Source: Saprospiraceae bacterium
GTDB taxonomy: Bacteria > Bacteroidota > Bacteroidia > Chitinophagales > Saprospiraceae
Assembly: GCA_016722285.1 (NCBI GenBank)
Contig: JADKGI010000001.1
Coordinates: 186,001 to 250,000 of the forward strand
Direction: 5' to 3'
DNA length: 64,000 bases
A model generated the notes under the pieces. The model did not search any database and was not told where the DNA came from. It saw nothing but the letters and a program-made list of their open reading frames with translations. Below are positions 54,757 through 63,273 of the stretch, piece by piece (positions within the stretch are counted from its first letter, which is position 1; the number at the start of each line of letters is the position of its first letter). A program made the position numbers and the translations under genes.

Positions 54757-54793
54757 TTTTTTGATTGAAATTGATCATTCCTAAACAATTACA
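54757..54793. promoter_or_regulatory. 37-nt conserved element, copy B (CRP/FNR-like core)
   Basis: TTGAAATTGATCAT fits TTGA-N6-TCAT. 32 of 37 positions match copy A at 32749-32785. It ends 9 nt before the -7 element at 54803, well placed for a regulator acting on the hox operon. Regulator identity inferred. Confidence 0.6.
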
Positions 54794-54802
54794 CATAAAT
54801 AA

Positions 54803-54810
54803 TATCTTTG
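54803..54810 (+). promoter_or_regulatory. -7 element for the hox operon
   Basis: TATCTTTG, 145 nt before the hoxF ATG. A TTG at the ideal -33 distance is missing and the CRP/FNR-like motif is in that place, as expected for an activator-dependent promoter. Confidence 0.5.
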
Positions 54811-54955
54811 GCCAATAGCATGATTTCACGGAGAAAACGACAAATTCTATGTGGCCGTAATATGTTCTAAATCATATTAAAAGCTAAGCGTCATCATTGA
54901 TGTTTGAATGTATATCCTCTATTTTTGGCAGATATTATTGTTCAAAATATCAACT

Positions 54956-56719
54956 ATGGCTGAAATTAAAACCAAAGACTTTAATGAACCCGATCGAACT
55001 CAAATGTTGGACAGATTATGGGAGATTCAGCTTAAATATGGTCAAATTACTGATACCGACATTCTCAAACTATCCGAAATGTACAATCTGTCTGGAATAG
55101 AGGTGGAAGGTGTGGCATCCTTTTACCATTTTTTCCATCGTAAACCTACCGGAAAGTTTACCATTTATTTAAATAACAGCATCGTATCCCAACATAAAGG
55201 TTATACCAGGATTCTCGAAACATTTGAAAGAGAAACAGGTGCAGTACTAGGTTCTGTGGACCGGTCCGGGATGTTTGGTCTTTTCAGTACACCATGCATT
55301 GGATTGAGCGATCAGGAGCCATCTGCATTGATCAATTTTTATCCTTTTACCAATCTTAATGCAATGAAGGTAAAAGACATAATCAATAAACTAAAAAATA
55401 ATGCAAATCCAAAATCAATCTGCGACTCTCCGCCAGATAATATAAGATATACTCCTACAGAAAATAAATCCGTATTTTTCAGAAATTTTATTCCCGGCAC
55501 AGCTTTAGCCAAAGCAAGTGAGATGAAACCTAACGGAGTACTTGACGCGCTTAGAGTTTCTGAACTGGCTGGACGAGGTGGCGCATACTACCCTACATGG
55601 AAAAAATGGATCGCAGCAAAGGGCCAGCCTTCATCTCCAAAATTTGTTGTCTGTAATGCGGACGAAGGGGAGCCCGGTACATTTAAAGATCGGGTTTTGA
55701 TGAATTCACAACCTGCTTCTCTCATCGAAGGAATGATCATCTGTGGATTTACTATTGGAGCAGGACTAGGTATAATCTACCTCAGGGGGGAATACAGATG
55801 GCTTAAAGCCAAACTTGAGGACACCATCACTGAGTACCACAATTTGGGATTACTTGGAAAAAACTGTGGTCAGATCAGGGGTTTTCATTTTGATATAAGG
55901 ATACAGATGGGTGCCGGTTCATATGTTTGTGGTGAAGAAACGGCCTTATTGGAGTCGCTTGAAGGCAAGCGTGGCGAGCCCAGAACTAAATGGTATTTTC
56001 CGGTAGAAAAAGGATATCTTCAGCAACCAACCGTGGTCAATAATGTTGAGACCTTCTGTGCTGTCTCAAATATCATAGATCTCGGCACTGAACACTATCT
56101 CAAACTTGGTATTCCAGGATCACCAGGTACAAAACTTATTAGTGTTTCGGGAGACTGCAAATTGCCTGGAATTTACGAAATCGAATGGGGCATGACTGTG
56201 GCCGAATTGCTTGAACTCTGCGAAGCCGATGATCCATATTACATGCAGGTCAGCGGGCCTTCCGGTGAGTGTATATCAATCAAAGAAAAATTTCGTCGTA
56301 TCTCCATGCTGGATTTACTTGCAAGAAAAGATATCAGGTGCGGTGGTTCATTTATGATATTCAATAGCCAGAGAGACCTTGTAAAAGTCCTCATGAATTT
56401 TGCCGAATTTTTTAAACAGGAATCATGTGGAATATGTACTCCATGCAGGGCGGGAAATTTTATTATCCATCGGAAACTGGAGAGATTGGACAGTGGGATG
56501 GCTATAGATGAGGATCTCATAGAACTAAAAACCTGGGGAAATATCATGCGGGCTGCCAGCCGCTGCGGATTGGGTAAAACAGCAACCAACAGCCTTACAA
56601 TAGCTATGGAAAAGTTTCATCCCTATTTTTCTGACAAACTGGATAAGGAATTTAATGGCCAAAGCATGAAATTTGATATGGAAGCTGCCACAAGAGAATA
56701 TGAAATTTACAAAAAATAA
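54956..56719 (+). CDS. hoxF: NAD-reducing [NiFe]-hydrogenase diaphorase subunit HoxF
   Basis: This 587-residue subunit fuses a NuoE-like domain (~1-145) to a NuoF-like FMN/NAD domain (~195-587). In the first, only Cys 114 (STPCIGLSDQEP) remains of the four [2Fe-2S] ligands, as in soluble Hox enzymes. The second has ELAGRGGAYYPTWKKW, VVCNADEGEPGTFKDRV and GAGSYVCGEETALLESLEGK, and [4Fe-4S] ligands in ESCGICTPCRAGN with a later SRCGLG. It moves electrons between NAD and the hydrogenase module. The start at 54956 (MAEIKTKDF) is chosen over 54908 because the upstream part is an unlikely hydrophobic extension. First gene of the operon. Confidence 0.92.
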   Translation: MAEIKTKDFNEPDRTQMLDRLWEIQLKYGQITDTDILKLSEMYNLSGIEVEGVASFYHFFHRKPTGKFTIYLNNSIVSQHKGYTRILETFERETGAVLGSVDRSGMFGLFSTPCIGLSDQEPSALINFYPFTNLNAMKVKDIINKLKNNANPKSICDSPPDNIRYTPTENKSVFFRNFIPGTALAKASEMKPNGVLDALRVSELAGRGGAYYPTWKKWIAAKGQPSSPKFVVCNADEGEPGTFKDRVLMNSQPASLIEGMIICGFTIGAGLGIIYLRGEYRWLKAKLEDTITEYHNLGLLGKNCGQIRGFHFDIRIQMGAGSYVCGEETALLESLEGKRGEPRTKWYFPVEKGYLQQPTVVNNVETFCAVSNIIDLGTEHYLKLGIPGSPGTKLISVSGDCKLPGIYEIEWGMTVAELLELCEADDPYYMQVSGPSGECISIKEKFRRISMLDLLARKDIRCGGSFMIFNSQRDLVKVLMNFAEFFKQESCGICTPCRAGNFIIHRKLERLDSGMAIDEDLIELKTWGNIMRAASRCGLGKTATNSLTIAMEKFHPYFSDKLDKEFNGQSMKFDMEAATREYEIYKK

Positions 56720-56725
56720 GATGCT

Positions 56726-58000
56726 ATGTCAAAGCTGATTAATTTAACTATCGATGGCAAAAAAATACTAGCGGAAGAAAATAAAAATCTCATGCTGGTC
56801 GCTCGCGAAAACGGGATTTTTATACCGTCTCTTTGTTACTATGAGCATATCGAACCACCATTAGGTAGTTGCAGGGTTTGTACATGCAATATTAATGGAA
56901 AAAACGGACCCGCATGTACCGAAAAAGTAAGTGTAGGAATGGAAGTACAGGTAAATAAAGAAGACCTTAGAGATATTAGAAAGGCTTTGGTAGAAATGAT
57001 GTTTGCCGAAGGAAACCACATTTGTCCGGCTTGCGAAAAAAGCGGTCATTGTGATTTGCAGCATATGGGGTACGAATTAGGTATCTCTTCCATTCGCTTC
57101 CCGCACCTGTTTAAAGACAGGGTGATAGATTATAATCCCAGTCGCATCGTCATGGAACACAACCGGTGTATCAAATGCCTGAGATGTGTGGTAGATGTAC
57201 ATTCAAAAGATGGTAAAAGGGTCTTTAACTATCTTAATCGCGGAAATGAAACCTATGTAGGGGTCGATTATGTAGAAGAAGCAAAACTTACTGATGACGA
57301 AATAATGAATGCGATGAAGATATGTCCAACCGGCGCGATCATAGTAAGGGGGGTTAGCATGTCTGAGCCATTTGGTGATAGAAAATATGACCAGGAATCT
57401 GTTCAGGATTTAAGACACACTGAAAAAAAAGAAACATCTGGTCATCCTAAAATATTAGAAAAAAAAATCATAGCAACCGTCTCTTTAGCGGGATGTTTCG
57501 GATGCCACATGTCATTGCTGGATATAGATACAGACCTGCTTGATGTGATTGAGCTGGTATCTTTTGATAAATCTCCTCTTACAGATATCAAAACTTTTTC
57601 CCACAGGTGTCACATAGGACTGATTGAAGGCGGATGCTGTAACTCTGAAAATATCGAAACACTAAAACTTTTCAGAGAACACTGTGATATACTGGTAGCA
57701 ATGGGCGAATGTGCAGTTTGGGGTGGATTACCTGCGATGCGAAACTCGATTCCATTGAGCGAGTGTCTGGAAGAGGCCTATTTGAATTGTGTGACGAATG
57801 AACCTTCAAACAATATCATACCTTATCATGAAGACCTTCCAAAAATATTGGACAAAGTATATGGATGCAATGAGATTGTGAAAATTGACTACTTTATTCC
57901 CGGATGCCCTCCCGACGCAAATCACATCTGGAAAGTGGTAAAAAATTTATTGTGGGGCGAGGAATTTTCTGTTTTATATTCCGAATTTAAATACGATTAA
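56726..58000 (+). CDS. hoxUY: HoxU-HoxY fusion: diaphorase Fe-S subunit joined to hydrogenase small subunit
   Basis: One 424-residue frame covers both subunits. Residues ~1-221 are HoxU: [2Fe-2S] Cys at SLCYYEHIEPPLGSCRVC, the His/Cys cluster NHICPACEKSGHCDLQ, and a further cluster from NRCIKCLRCV and KICPTGAI. Residues ~250-424 are HoxY: proximal [4Fe-4S] Cys in AGCFGCHMS, MGECAVWGG and FIPGCPPDANH. The linker (~222-250) has A8 and A9 runs at 57423 and 57459. No ATG, GTG or TTG between 57390 and 57475 could start a separate HoxY, so a true fusion is favoured. The spacing to hoxF and hoxH is 6 and 4 bp. Confidence 0.88.
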   Translation: MSKLINLTIDGKKILAEENKNLMLVARENGIFIPSLCYYEHIEPPLGSCRVCTCNINGKNGPACTEKVSVGMEVQVNKEDLRDIRKALVEMMFAEGNHICPACEKSGHCDLQHMGYELGISSIRFPHLFKDRVIDYNPSRIVMEHNRCIKCLRCVVDVHSKDGKRVFNYLNRGNETYVGVDYVEEAKLTDDEIMNAMKICPTGAIIVRGVSMSEPFGDRKYDQESVQDLRHTEKKETSGHPKILEKKIIATVSLAGCFGCHMSLLDIDTDLLDVIELVSFDKSPLTDIKTFSHRCHIGLIEGGCCNSENIETLKLFREHCDILVAMGECAVWGGLPAMRNSIPLSECLEEAYLNCVTNEPSNNIIPYHEDLPKILDKVYGCNEIVKIDYFIPGCPPDANHIWKVVKNLLWGEEFSVLYSEFKYD

Positions 58001-58004
58001 AACC

Positions 58005-59456
58005 ATGACTAAAAAGATAACGATAGATCCGGTCACAAGGGTTGAAGGTCACGGAAGGGTTACTATTCATCTGGATGAATACGGACAGGTAAAAGATTCA
58101 TTTTTTCATATTGTTGAGTTTAGAGGTTTCGAAAGATTTATTCAGGGTCATCCATATTGGGAAGCGCCGGTGCTTGTTCAGAGACTTTGTGGTATTTGTC
58201 CGGTAAGTCATCATCTCGCAGCAGCCAAAGCGATAGACCAGATAGTAGGTGTTGACCCTGAAGATCTGACTCCTGCCGCATCCAAGCTCAGGCGTCTGAT
58301 GCATTATGGACAGATATTCCAATCCCATGCACTGCACTTCTTTTATCTGGCTTCACCTGATTTGTTGTTTGGAATGGATGCTCCTGTCGAGAAGAGAAAT
58401 ATTGTCGCTGTAGCTATTGAAAACAGAGATCTGGCTATAAAAGGAATCACTATGAGAAAATTCGGTCAGGAGATTATTAAATCAGTTGCCGGAAAAAAAA
58501 TTCATGGTATTCTCGCTCTTCCCGGAGGCGTTCATAATAGCTTGACTGAGAAGGAAAGAGACTATTTTCTGGATGGGAAAAATATAGAAAATATTGACAC
58601 CATGATTGAATGGTCACAATCTATGGTTTCATTCATTAAAGACTATCATGAAAAAAACCGAAAAGTCCTCGATGAGTTTGCCCATTTCCCATCAGGACAT
58701 TTAGGCATGGTAAATGAATCCGGGGCCATGGAGCTCTATCATGGCAAGCTCAGAGCCATTGACTTCGAAGGAAACATAACCTTGCATGATGTGAACACTG
58801 ATGACTATGAACAGTATTTTTCGGAAGCAGTAGCCCAATGGTCTTATATGAAGTTTCCTTACCTCAAAAATATAGGCCGGGAAAAAGGGTGGAACAGAGT
58901 AGGTCCTATGGCCAGAATGAATATATGTGAATACATTCCAACACCTTTGGCAGAAAGAGAGCGTCAGGACTATTTTGCTTTTTCAGGTAAAAAAGTGGTA
59001 AATAGCACCATGTATTCGCATTGGGCACGACTGATCGAAGTGTTACATTGTGCTGAACAAATAAAATTACTACTGAACGATCCGGATATTCTGGACAACA
59101 ATCTGGAGACATCCGGGGAGCATAGATCAAAGGGAATAGGTATCATCGAAGCTCCGAGAGGCACACTCACCCATCACTATGAGGTAGATGAAAAAGGGAT
59201 GATCACGCGTTGTAACCTGATTGTTTCAACTACCCACAACAATGACGCTATGAACAATGCAGTAAAATGGGTCGCTGATCATGTCATCAGTCGCAAAGGT
59301 ACCATTACCGACGGCATGCTCAATCAGGTAGAAGTCGCAATCAGAGCCTATGACCCCTGCCTAAGTTGCGCTACTCAAGCGATGGGAAAAATGGCTTTAA
59401 AGGCCGAATTATACAATCACCTTGGTCAATTGATAGATGAAAGAGTTAAAGACTGA
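58005..59456 (+). CDS. hoxH: [NiFe]-hydrogenase large subunit HoxH
   Basis: This 483-residue catalytic subunit holds the Ni-Fe centre and splits or forms H2. VTRVEGHGRVTIHLDE starts the fold, L1 is RLCGICPVSHHLA with both Cys ligands, and L2 is DPCLSCATQAMG with both terminal Cys ligands, but the usual final His of DPCxxCxxH is Gln 458 (CAA at 59376). A 25-residue C-terminal extension follows, the part normally cut by the maturation protease. Sequence and partners indicate group 3d (NAD-coupled, bidirectional). Cytosolic: no signal peptide. The end overlaps hoxW by 20 nt. Confidence 0.94.
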   Translation: MTKKITIDPVTRVEGHGRVTIHLDEYGQVKDSFFHIVEFRGFERFIQGHPYWEAPVLVQRLCGICPVSHHLAAAKAIDQIVGVDPEDLTPAASKLRRLMHYGQIFQSHALHFFYLASPDLLFGMDAPVEKRNIVAVAIENRDLAIKGITMRKFGQEIIKSVAGKKIHGILALPGGVHNSLTEKERDYFLDGKNIENIDTMIEWSQSMVSFIKDYHEKNRKVLDEFAHFPSGHLGMVNESGAMELYHGKLRAIDFEGNITLHDVNTDDYEQYFSEAVAQWSYMKFPYLKNIGREKGWNRVGPMARMNICEYIPTPLAERERQDYFAFSGKKVVNSTMYSHWARLIEVLHCAEQIKLLLNDPDILDNNLETSGEHRSKGIGIIEAPRGTLTHHYEVDEKGMITRCNLIVSTTHNNDAMNNAVKWVADHVISRKGTITDGMLNQVEVAIRAYDPCLSCATQAMGKMALKAELYNHLGQLIDERVKD

Positions 59457-59910
59457 AACATATCCCTTTCTAATCATAGGAATCGGAAATACAGGAAGGG
59501 GAGACGACGGATTGGGATGGCAGTTTATATCATGGATTAAAAAACTTTTTGAAATTCAGGTTGATTATGAATACAGATATCAACTGCAGATAGAAGACAG
59601 TGAACTGGTAAGCAGATATAATCAGGTTCTTTTTGTGGATGCCTCACATTCAGATTTGAAAAATGGCTATGAATTAAAACAATGCAATCCCGTCAATCAC
59701 TATTTTTTTTCTTCACATGCTCAGAGCCCTGAAACCATATTGTACCTTACCGAATGCCTTTATGGAGTAAAGCCAAAGGCTTTTTCACTTGCAATTTCAG
59801 GATATTGCTGGGAGCTGAAAACGATCATTAGCACTCCGGCAAAAAAAAATTTAGATGCGGCAATTCAATATTTTACTGAAGAATATATACCTAAAATTTC
59901 AAGACAATAG
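59437..59910 (+). CDS. hoxW: Hydrogenase maturation protease HoxW
   Basis: This 157-residue endopeptidase removes the C-terminal extension of HoxH after nickel insertion. It has LIIGIGNTGRGDDGLGWQF with the nickel-sensing Asp, VLFVDASHSD (second Asp), FFSSHAQSPETIL (His) and LAISGYCWELK. These features match the HoxW/HycI protease family. It starts inside hoxH, so expression is tightly coupled. It ends the operon; no hyp maturation genes are nearby and must be encoded elsewhere. Confidence 0.9.
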   Translation: MKELKTETYPFLIIGIGNTGRGDDGLGWQFISWIKKLFEIQVDYEYRYQLQIEDSELVSRYNQVLFVDASHSDLKNGYELKQCNPVNHYFFSSHAQSPETILYLTECLYGVKPKAFSLAISGYCWELKTIISTPAKKNLDAAIQYFTEEYIPKISRQ

Positions 59911-60099
59911 ATATTCAAAATATGAAAATATTTTATTTTTAAATTTGATTAAATCATAATTTTATATACCAAGATTCGATAGTTTTTTAATATTTATATT
60001 TATTTTATGTATGTTTTTTCATAAATAATTTGGAGCGAAAACGGTTGCGAATACGATTTCTGATGTATAAAATTCAGGTTATTTGGTCGCTTCGATAAA

Positions 60100-61167
60100 T
60101 CAGAATAATTTGTCTAACTTTTTCGTCTGGATGGCTTGCAGTGCGATAATTCCACATAGATCTACTACTTTTATAAGGCCTGCAAATTTAATATTGCTGG
60201 TGTGTCCTGCTTTATATCTTGCATATATTTGCTGTGCTATTACAGCCAATTTAAGCATTCCGTAAGCATAATATAAAACCCCGTTTCCCGGATCTTTACC
60301 TGATTTTTTTGCGTATGCATGTAGTAGTTCTTCTCTCGATGGATTTCCCGGAATTATTGTCGGACTTAGTATTGTATTTTGAATCCATTCAGGATCATCA
60401 TCGTTAATCCAATATGCCAAAGAGCTACCCATGTCAAAGAGTGGGTCTCCAATTGTACTCATCTCCCAATCAAGAATGGCTTTTATTTCATGGCTTCCGG
60501 CATCAAGGATTAGGTTGTCATATTTAAAGTCATTATGTATGAGCGAAACCCCTGAAGATGCAGGAATATGATCATTTAACCACTTAATGAGTTTCTCAAC
60601 TGAGGAAATATTATCGGTTTTAGCATTATTATATCTTTTTGTCCAGCCGACAATTTGTCTTTCGGGATAGTCATTGGCATTTGCTGAGATGGCCAGGCCA
60701 AGGTTTTCATACTCAAAGCCATGTATTGCTACAAACTGATCAATAAAAGTATCAAATATCCTCTTCATCTGATCTGGTTTAGGATAGTTATCTTCTGAAA
60801 TATCTGACCTTAATATCCACCCACTCACATATTCCATGATGTAAAATTCAGAATTCAGTACATCGGTTTGATTGCAAAAGTGAATAGGTCGGGGTACCCT
60901 TATATTTTTAGGGTATAGGGCATTCAGGATATTGTATTCTCTGGACATATCGTGACCGGATTTTACCCTTGCCCCCAATGGTGGTTTCCGGAGAACCAGA
61001 TTCATTTCGTAATTGATTTTCAAAAGATAAGTCAGATTTGAGTATCCTCCTGAAAATTGCAATACTTCGGTATTTAAGATGTTGATATCAAGCACTTCAG
61101 ACAGGTATCTGTTCAATTTTGGAACATCCAGCTCCTCACCCAGTCTTACCGTTGATAATTCGTTCAT
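60100..61167 (-). CDS. Phosphotransferase-family kinase (APH-like, ACAD10/11 kinase-domain type)
   Basis: This 355-residue protein kinase-like-fold enzyme has an N-lobe with SGGYSNLTYLLKI and the Lys region NLVLRKPPLGARVKSGHDMS, the catalytic loop LIHNDFKYDNLILD (HxD) and the metal site IKAILDWEMSTIGDPLFDMG. This pattern matches the kinase domain of ACAD10/ACAD11, which phosphorylates 4-hydroxyacyl-CoA, more than antibiotic kinases. It overlaps the acyl-CoA dehydrogenase gene by 4 nt (start in its stop), so the two act together. No antibiotic-resistance role is suggested. Confidence 0.85.
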   Translation of the reverse strand: MNELSTVRLGEELDVPKLNRYLSEVLDINILNTEVLQFSGGYSNLTYLLKINYEMNLVLRKPPLGARVKSGHDMSREYNILNALYPKNIRVPRPIHFCNQTDVLNSEFYIMEYVSGWILRSDISEDNYPKPDQMKRIFDTFIDQFVAIHGFEYENLGLAISANANDYPERQIVGWTKRYNNAKTDNISSVEKLIKWLNDHIPASSGVSLIHNDFKYDNLILDAGSHEIKAILDWEMSTIGDPLFDMGSSLAYWINDDDPEWIQNTILSPTIIPGNPSREELLHAYAKKSGKDPGNGVLYYAYGMLKLAVIAQQIYARYKAGHTSNIKFAGLIKVVDLCGIIALQAIQTKKLDKLF

Positions 61168-62378
61168 CTCTGTTGCTTATAACTTTTCAGAATATCTTTT
61201 GCAACCCTGGATTTATGAACCTCATCCGGACCGTCATATATGCGAGCGCCCCTTTCATGTCTGTACCACCAGGATAGCAGTGTGTCATCCGTTATCCCAA
61301 GTCCGCCATGAGTCTGGATAGCTCTGTCCAGGACATTTTGAAGTACATTTGCTACGTAAAATTTTATGATGGATATTTCAACTCTGGCTTTGTCCTGGCC
61401 ATACATATCTATTTTTTCTGCCGCATCCAGTACCATAAGCTTTGACGCATTTATTTCAGCTCTTGACTCGGCAATCCAATTTTGAATGGTTTGTTTTTCT
61501 GCCAGGACTTTTCCCGGTGAAGTTTGACGTTGCATCGCATACTGGCACATCATGCCAAATGCCCTTTCACAAATACCAATCCAGCGCATGCAATGATGTA
61601 TCCTGCCGGGACCAAGCCTTGTTTGTGCTATCTGATACCCTGCCCCTTCCGGGCCCAATAAACCAATGACCGGTGTCTTGCAATTTTCATATTTTATTTC
61701 AGCATGCGAAAAATAGCCTGATCCTTCATCACCCATGATAGGAATATTTCTGATCTGGTTGAATCCCGATGCCTTTGTATCAACAATGATTTGACTGGTC
61801 CTCCTGTATGGCTCTGGGTTGTCCGGATCTGTCAATGCCATGACGATGGCAAATGATGCCGCATCAGCAGAAGAGGTAAACCATTTATGGCCATTTATAA
61901 TATAATATTCCCCTTCTTTGACAGCCGTTGTATTCATCATCAGAGGATTGGAGCCGGCATTTTCAGGTTCTGTCATAGAAAAGCAACTTGTTATCTTTCC
62001 TTCCAGCAAAGGTTTCAGATATTTTTCCTTCTGATAATCTGTCCCAAATTCCATCAATATTTCCATATTGCCTGCATCCGGTGCCTGACAATTAAAAACA
62101 AAATGCCCGATAGGGCTCATTCCAAGGATCTCACTGACCATTCCATGCTCTTTATTGCTTAGTCCGAGCCCTCCATAGGTTTTTGGTATTTGAGGACACC
62201 ACAACCCCATTGATTTTACTTCCGATCTCAAATTATCTAAAATGGGTTTGGCATCCTGCCACGCCATTTTAATTACATCCATCTCAATAGGGAACAATTT
62301 TTGCTCTACAAAATTGTGGGTTGAAGTAAGAATGGTTTTTAGTTCAGTATCAGATATAGCAGAGGATATCTTCATCAT
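61164..62378 (-). CDS. Acyl-CoA dehydrogenase (ACAD11-like)
   Basis: This 404-residue flavoprotein has the ACAD parts: helical N-terminal domain, beta-domain with SCFSMTEPENAGSNPLMMNT and INGHKWFTSSADAASFAIVM, and C-terminal helices with RIHHCMRWIGICERAFGMMC, QTHGGLGITDDTLLSWWYRH and ERGARIYDGPDEVHKSRVAK. The last segment is of the ACAD10/11 subgroup. With the adjacent kinase it forms a split version of mammalian ACAD11, which handles 4-hydroxy acids by phosphorylation and elimination; that role is inference. A -7 element lies 19 nt upstream. Confidence 0.9.
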   Translation of the reverse strand: MMKISSAISDTELKTILTSTHNFVEQKLFPIEMDVIKMAWQDAKPILDNLRSEVKSMGLWCPQIPKTYGGLGLSNKEHGMVSEILGMSPIGHFVFNCQAPDAGNMEILMEFGTDYQKEKYLKPLLEGKITSCFSMTEPENAGSNPLMMNTTAVKEGEYYIINGHKWFTSSADAASFAIVMALTDPDNPEPYRRTSQIIVDTKASGFNQIRNIPIMGDEGSGYFSHAEIKYENCKTPVIGLLGPEGAGYQIAQTRLGPGRIHHCMRWIGICERAFGMMCQYAMQRQTSPGKVLAEKQTIQNWIAESRAEINASKLMVLDAAEKIDMYGQDKARVEISIIKFYVANVLQNVLDRAIQTHGGLGITDDTLLSWWYRHERGARIYDGPDEVHKSRVAKDILKSYKQQR

Positions 62379-62396
62379 TCAGGTTTTTATTTATCT

Positions 62397-62404
62397 CAAA
62401 TGTA
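62397..62404 (-). promoter_or_regulatory. -7 element for the acyl-CoA dehydrogenase operon
   Basis: The reverse strand reads TACATTTG, 18 nt before the ATG at 62378. A second candidate, TATTTTTG, is at 62417-62424. Confidence 0.45.
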
Positions 62405-62472
62405 AGTTTAATTTTGCAAAAATATTTTATATTAATTTAAATCAATGTATCATTGCCTTACAACAATTCAAA

Positions 62473-63216
62473 ATGATGATTCTACCTAAGGCTACACTGG
62501 TAAATATGCTCACTGTAACTATTGGCAGCATAATAGGCATATTGCTTAAAAATATTTTTAGTGAAGATATTCAGGGTATTGTTTTTCAGGCTGTAGGGCT
62601 TGGCACCTTACTAATAGGTATCCGTATGGCTTTGAAACTTCCTGACGGTTATCTTTTGGTGTTTTTTTTTAGCCTGATTATCGGAGCCGTATTGGGACAG
62701 CTTATCAGGGTTGATCTGATTTTTAACGAAATTTCGGAAGGGCTTAAAATATTAATCGGCAATAATGACTCCGGATTTTCTGAAGGACTGATATCTGCTT
62801 TTTTATTATTTTGTGTTGGTTCGATGACAATAGTTGGTGCACTCGAAGAAGGACTGCAACAGAAGAGAGAACTCCTCTATGTAAAATCCTTATTAGATGG
62901 TTTTTCATCTGTCGCTCTTGCTTCCATATATGGCATTGGAGTCATGTTTTCTGTGATTCCTATGTTCTTCTTTCAGGGAGGTATTACGATCATGGCTTCA
63001 AGGCTTAAAAATGTATTTAGTCAGGAAGTAATGGATAGCCTGAGTGCTGTGGGTGGCATGCTGATTATTGCCATTTCTATCCATCTACTGAAAATAGGAA
63101 AAATCAGTCTTGAAAACATGTTGCCCTCTCTTATCATCATAGCCATTTTGTCTTATTATTACAAAAAATTTAAATTGAAAACCAAACTGGATAAAGCCAT
63201 AACTGAGAATAACTAA
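62473..63216 (+). CDS. DUF554-family membrane protein
   Basis: This 247-residue inner-membrane protein with about seven helices begins MMILPKATLVNMLTVTIGSI. Family signatures are GSIIGILLKNIF, AVGLGTLLIGIRMALKL, LLFCVGSMTIVGALEEGLQ and LKIGKISLENMLPSLIII. DUF554 (YdfK-like) has no proven role and may be a transporter. The open frame extends upstream to 62242 within the divergent ACAD gene; the ATG at 62473 (or 62476) is chosen since relatives begin there. Confidence 0.88.
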   Translation: MMILPKATLVNMLTVTIGSIIGILLKNIFSEDIQGIVFQAVGLGTLLIGIRMALKLPDGYLLVFFFSLIIGAVLGQLIRVDLIFNEISEGLKILIGNNDSGFSEGLISAFLLFCVGSMTIVGALEEGLQQKRELLYVKSLLDGFSSVALASIYGIGVMFSVIPMFFFQGGITIMASRLKNVFSQEVMDSLSAVGGMLIIAISIHLLKIGKISLENMLPSLIIIAILSYYYKKFKLKTKLDKAITENN

Positions 63217-63226
63217 TGCTGAACTT

Positions 63227-63259
63227 TTGTTTCCGTCCCCCTCAAATTATATACCTTTG
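63227..63259 (+). promoter_or_regulatory. Promoter of thiL
   Basis: TTG at 63227-63229, a 22-nt spacer and TACCTTTG at 63252-63259, 14 nt before the ATG at 63274. Confidence 0.6.
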
Positions 63260-63273
63260 CATTAAAATCTGAA

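Noticed and set aside
60100..61167. Aminoglycoside-resistance reading of the APH-fold gene
   Set aside because: Coupling to an acyl-CoA dehydrogenase and the ACAD10/11-like sequence point to metabolism, not drug resistance.
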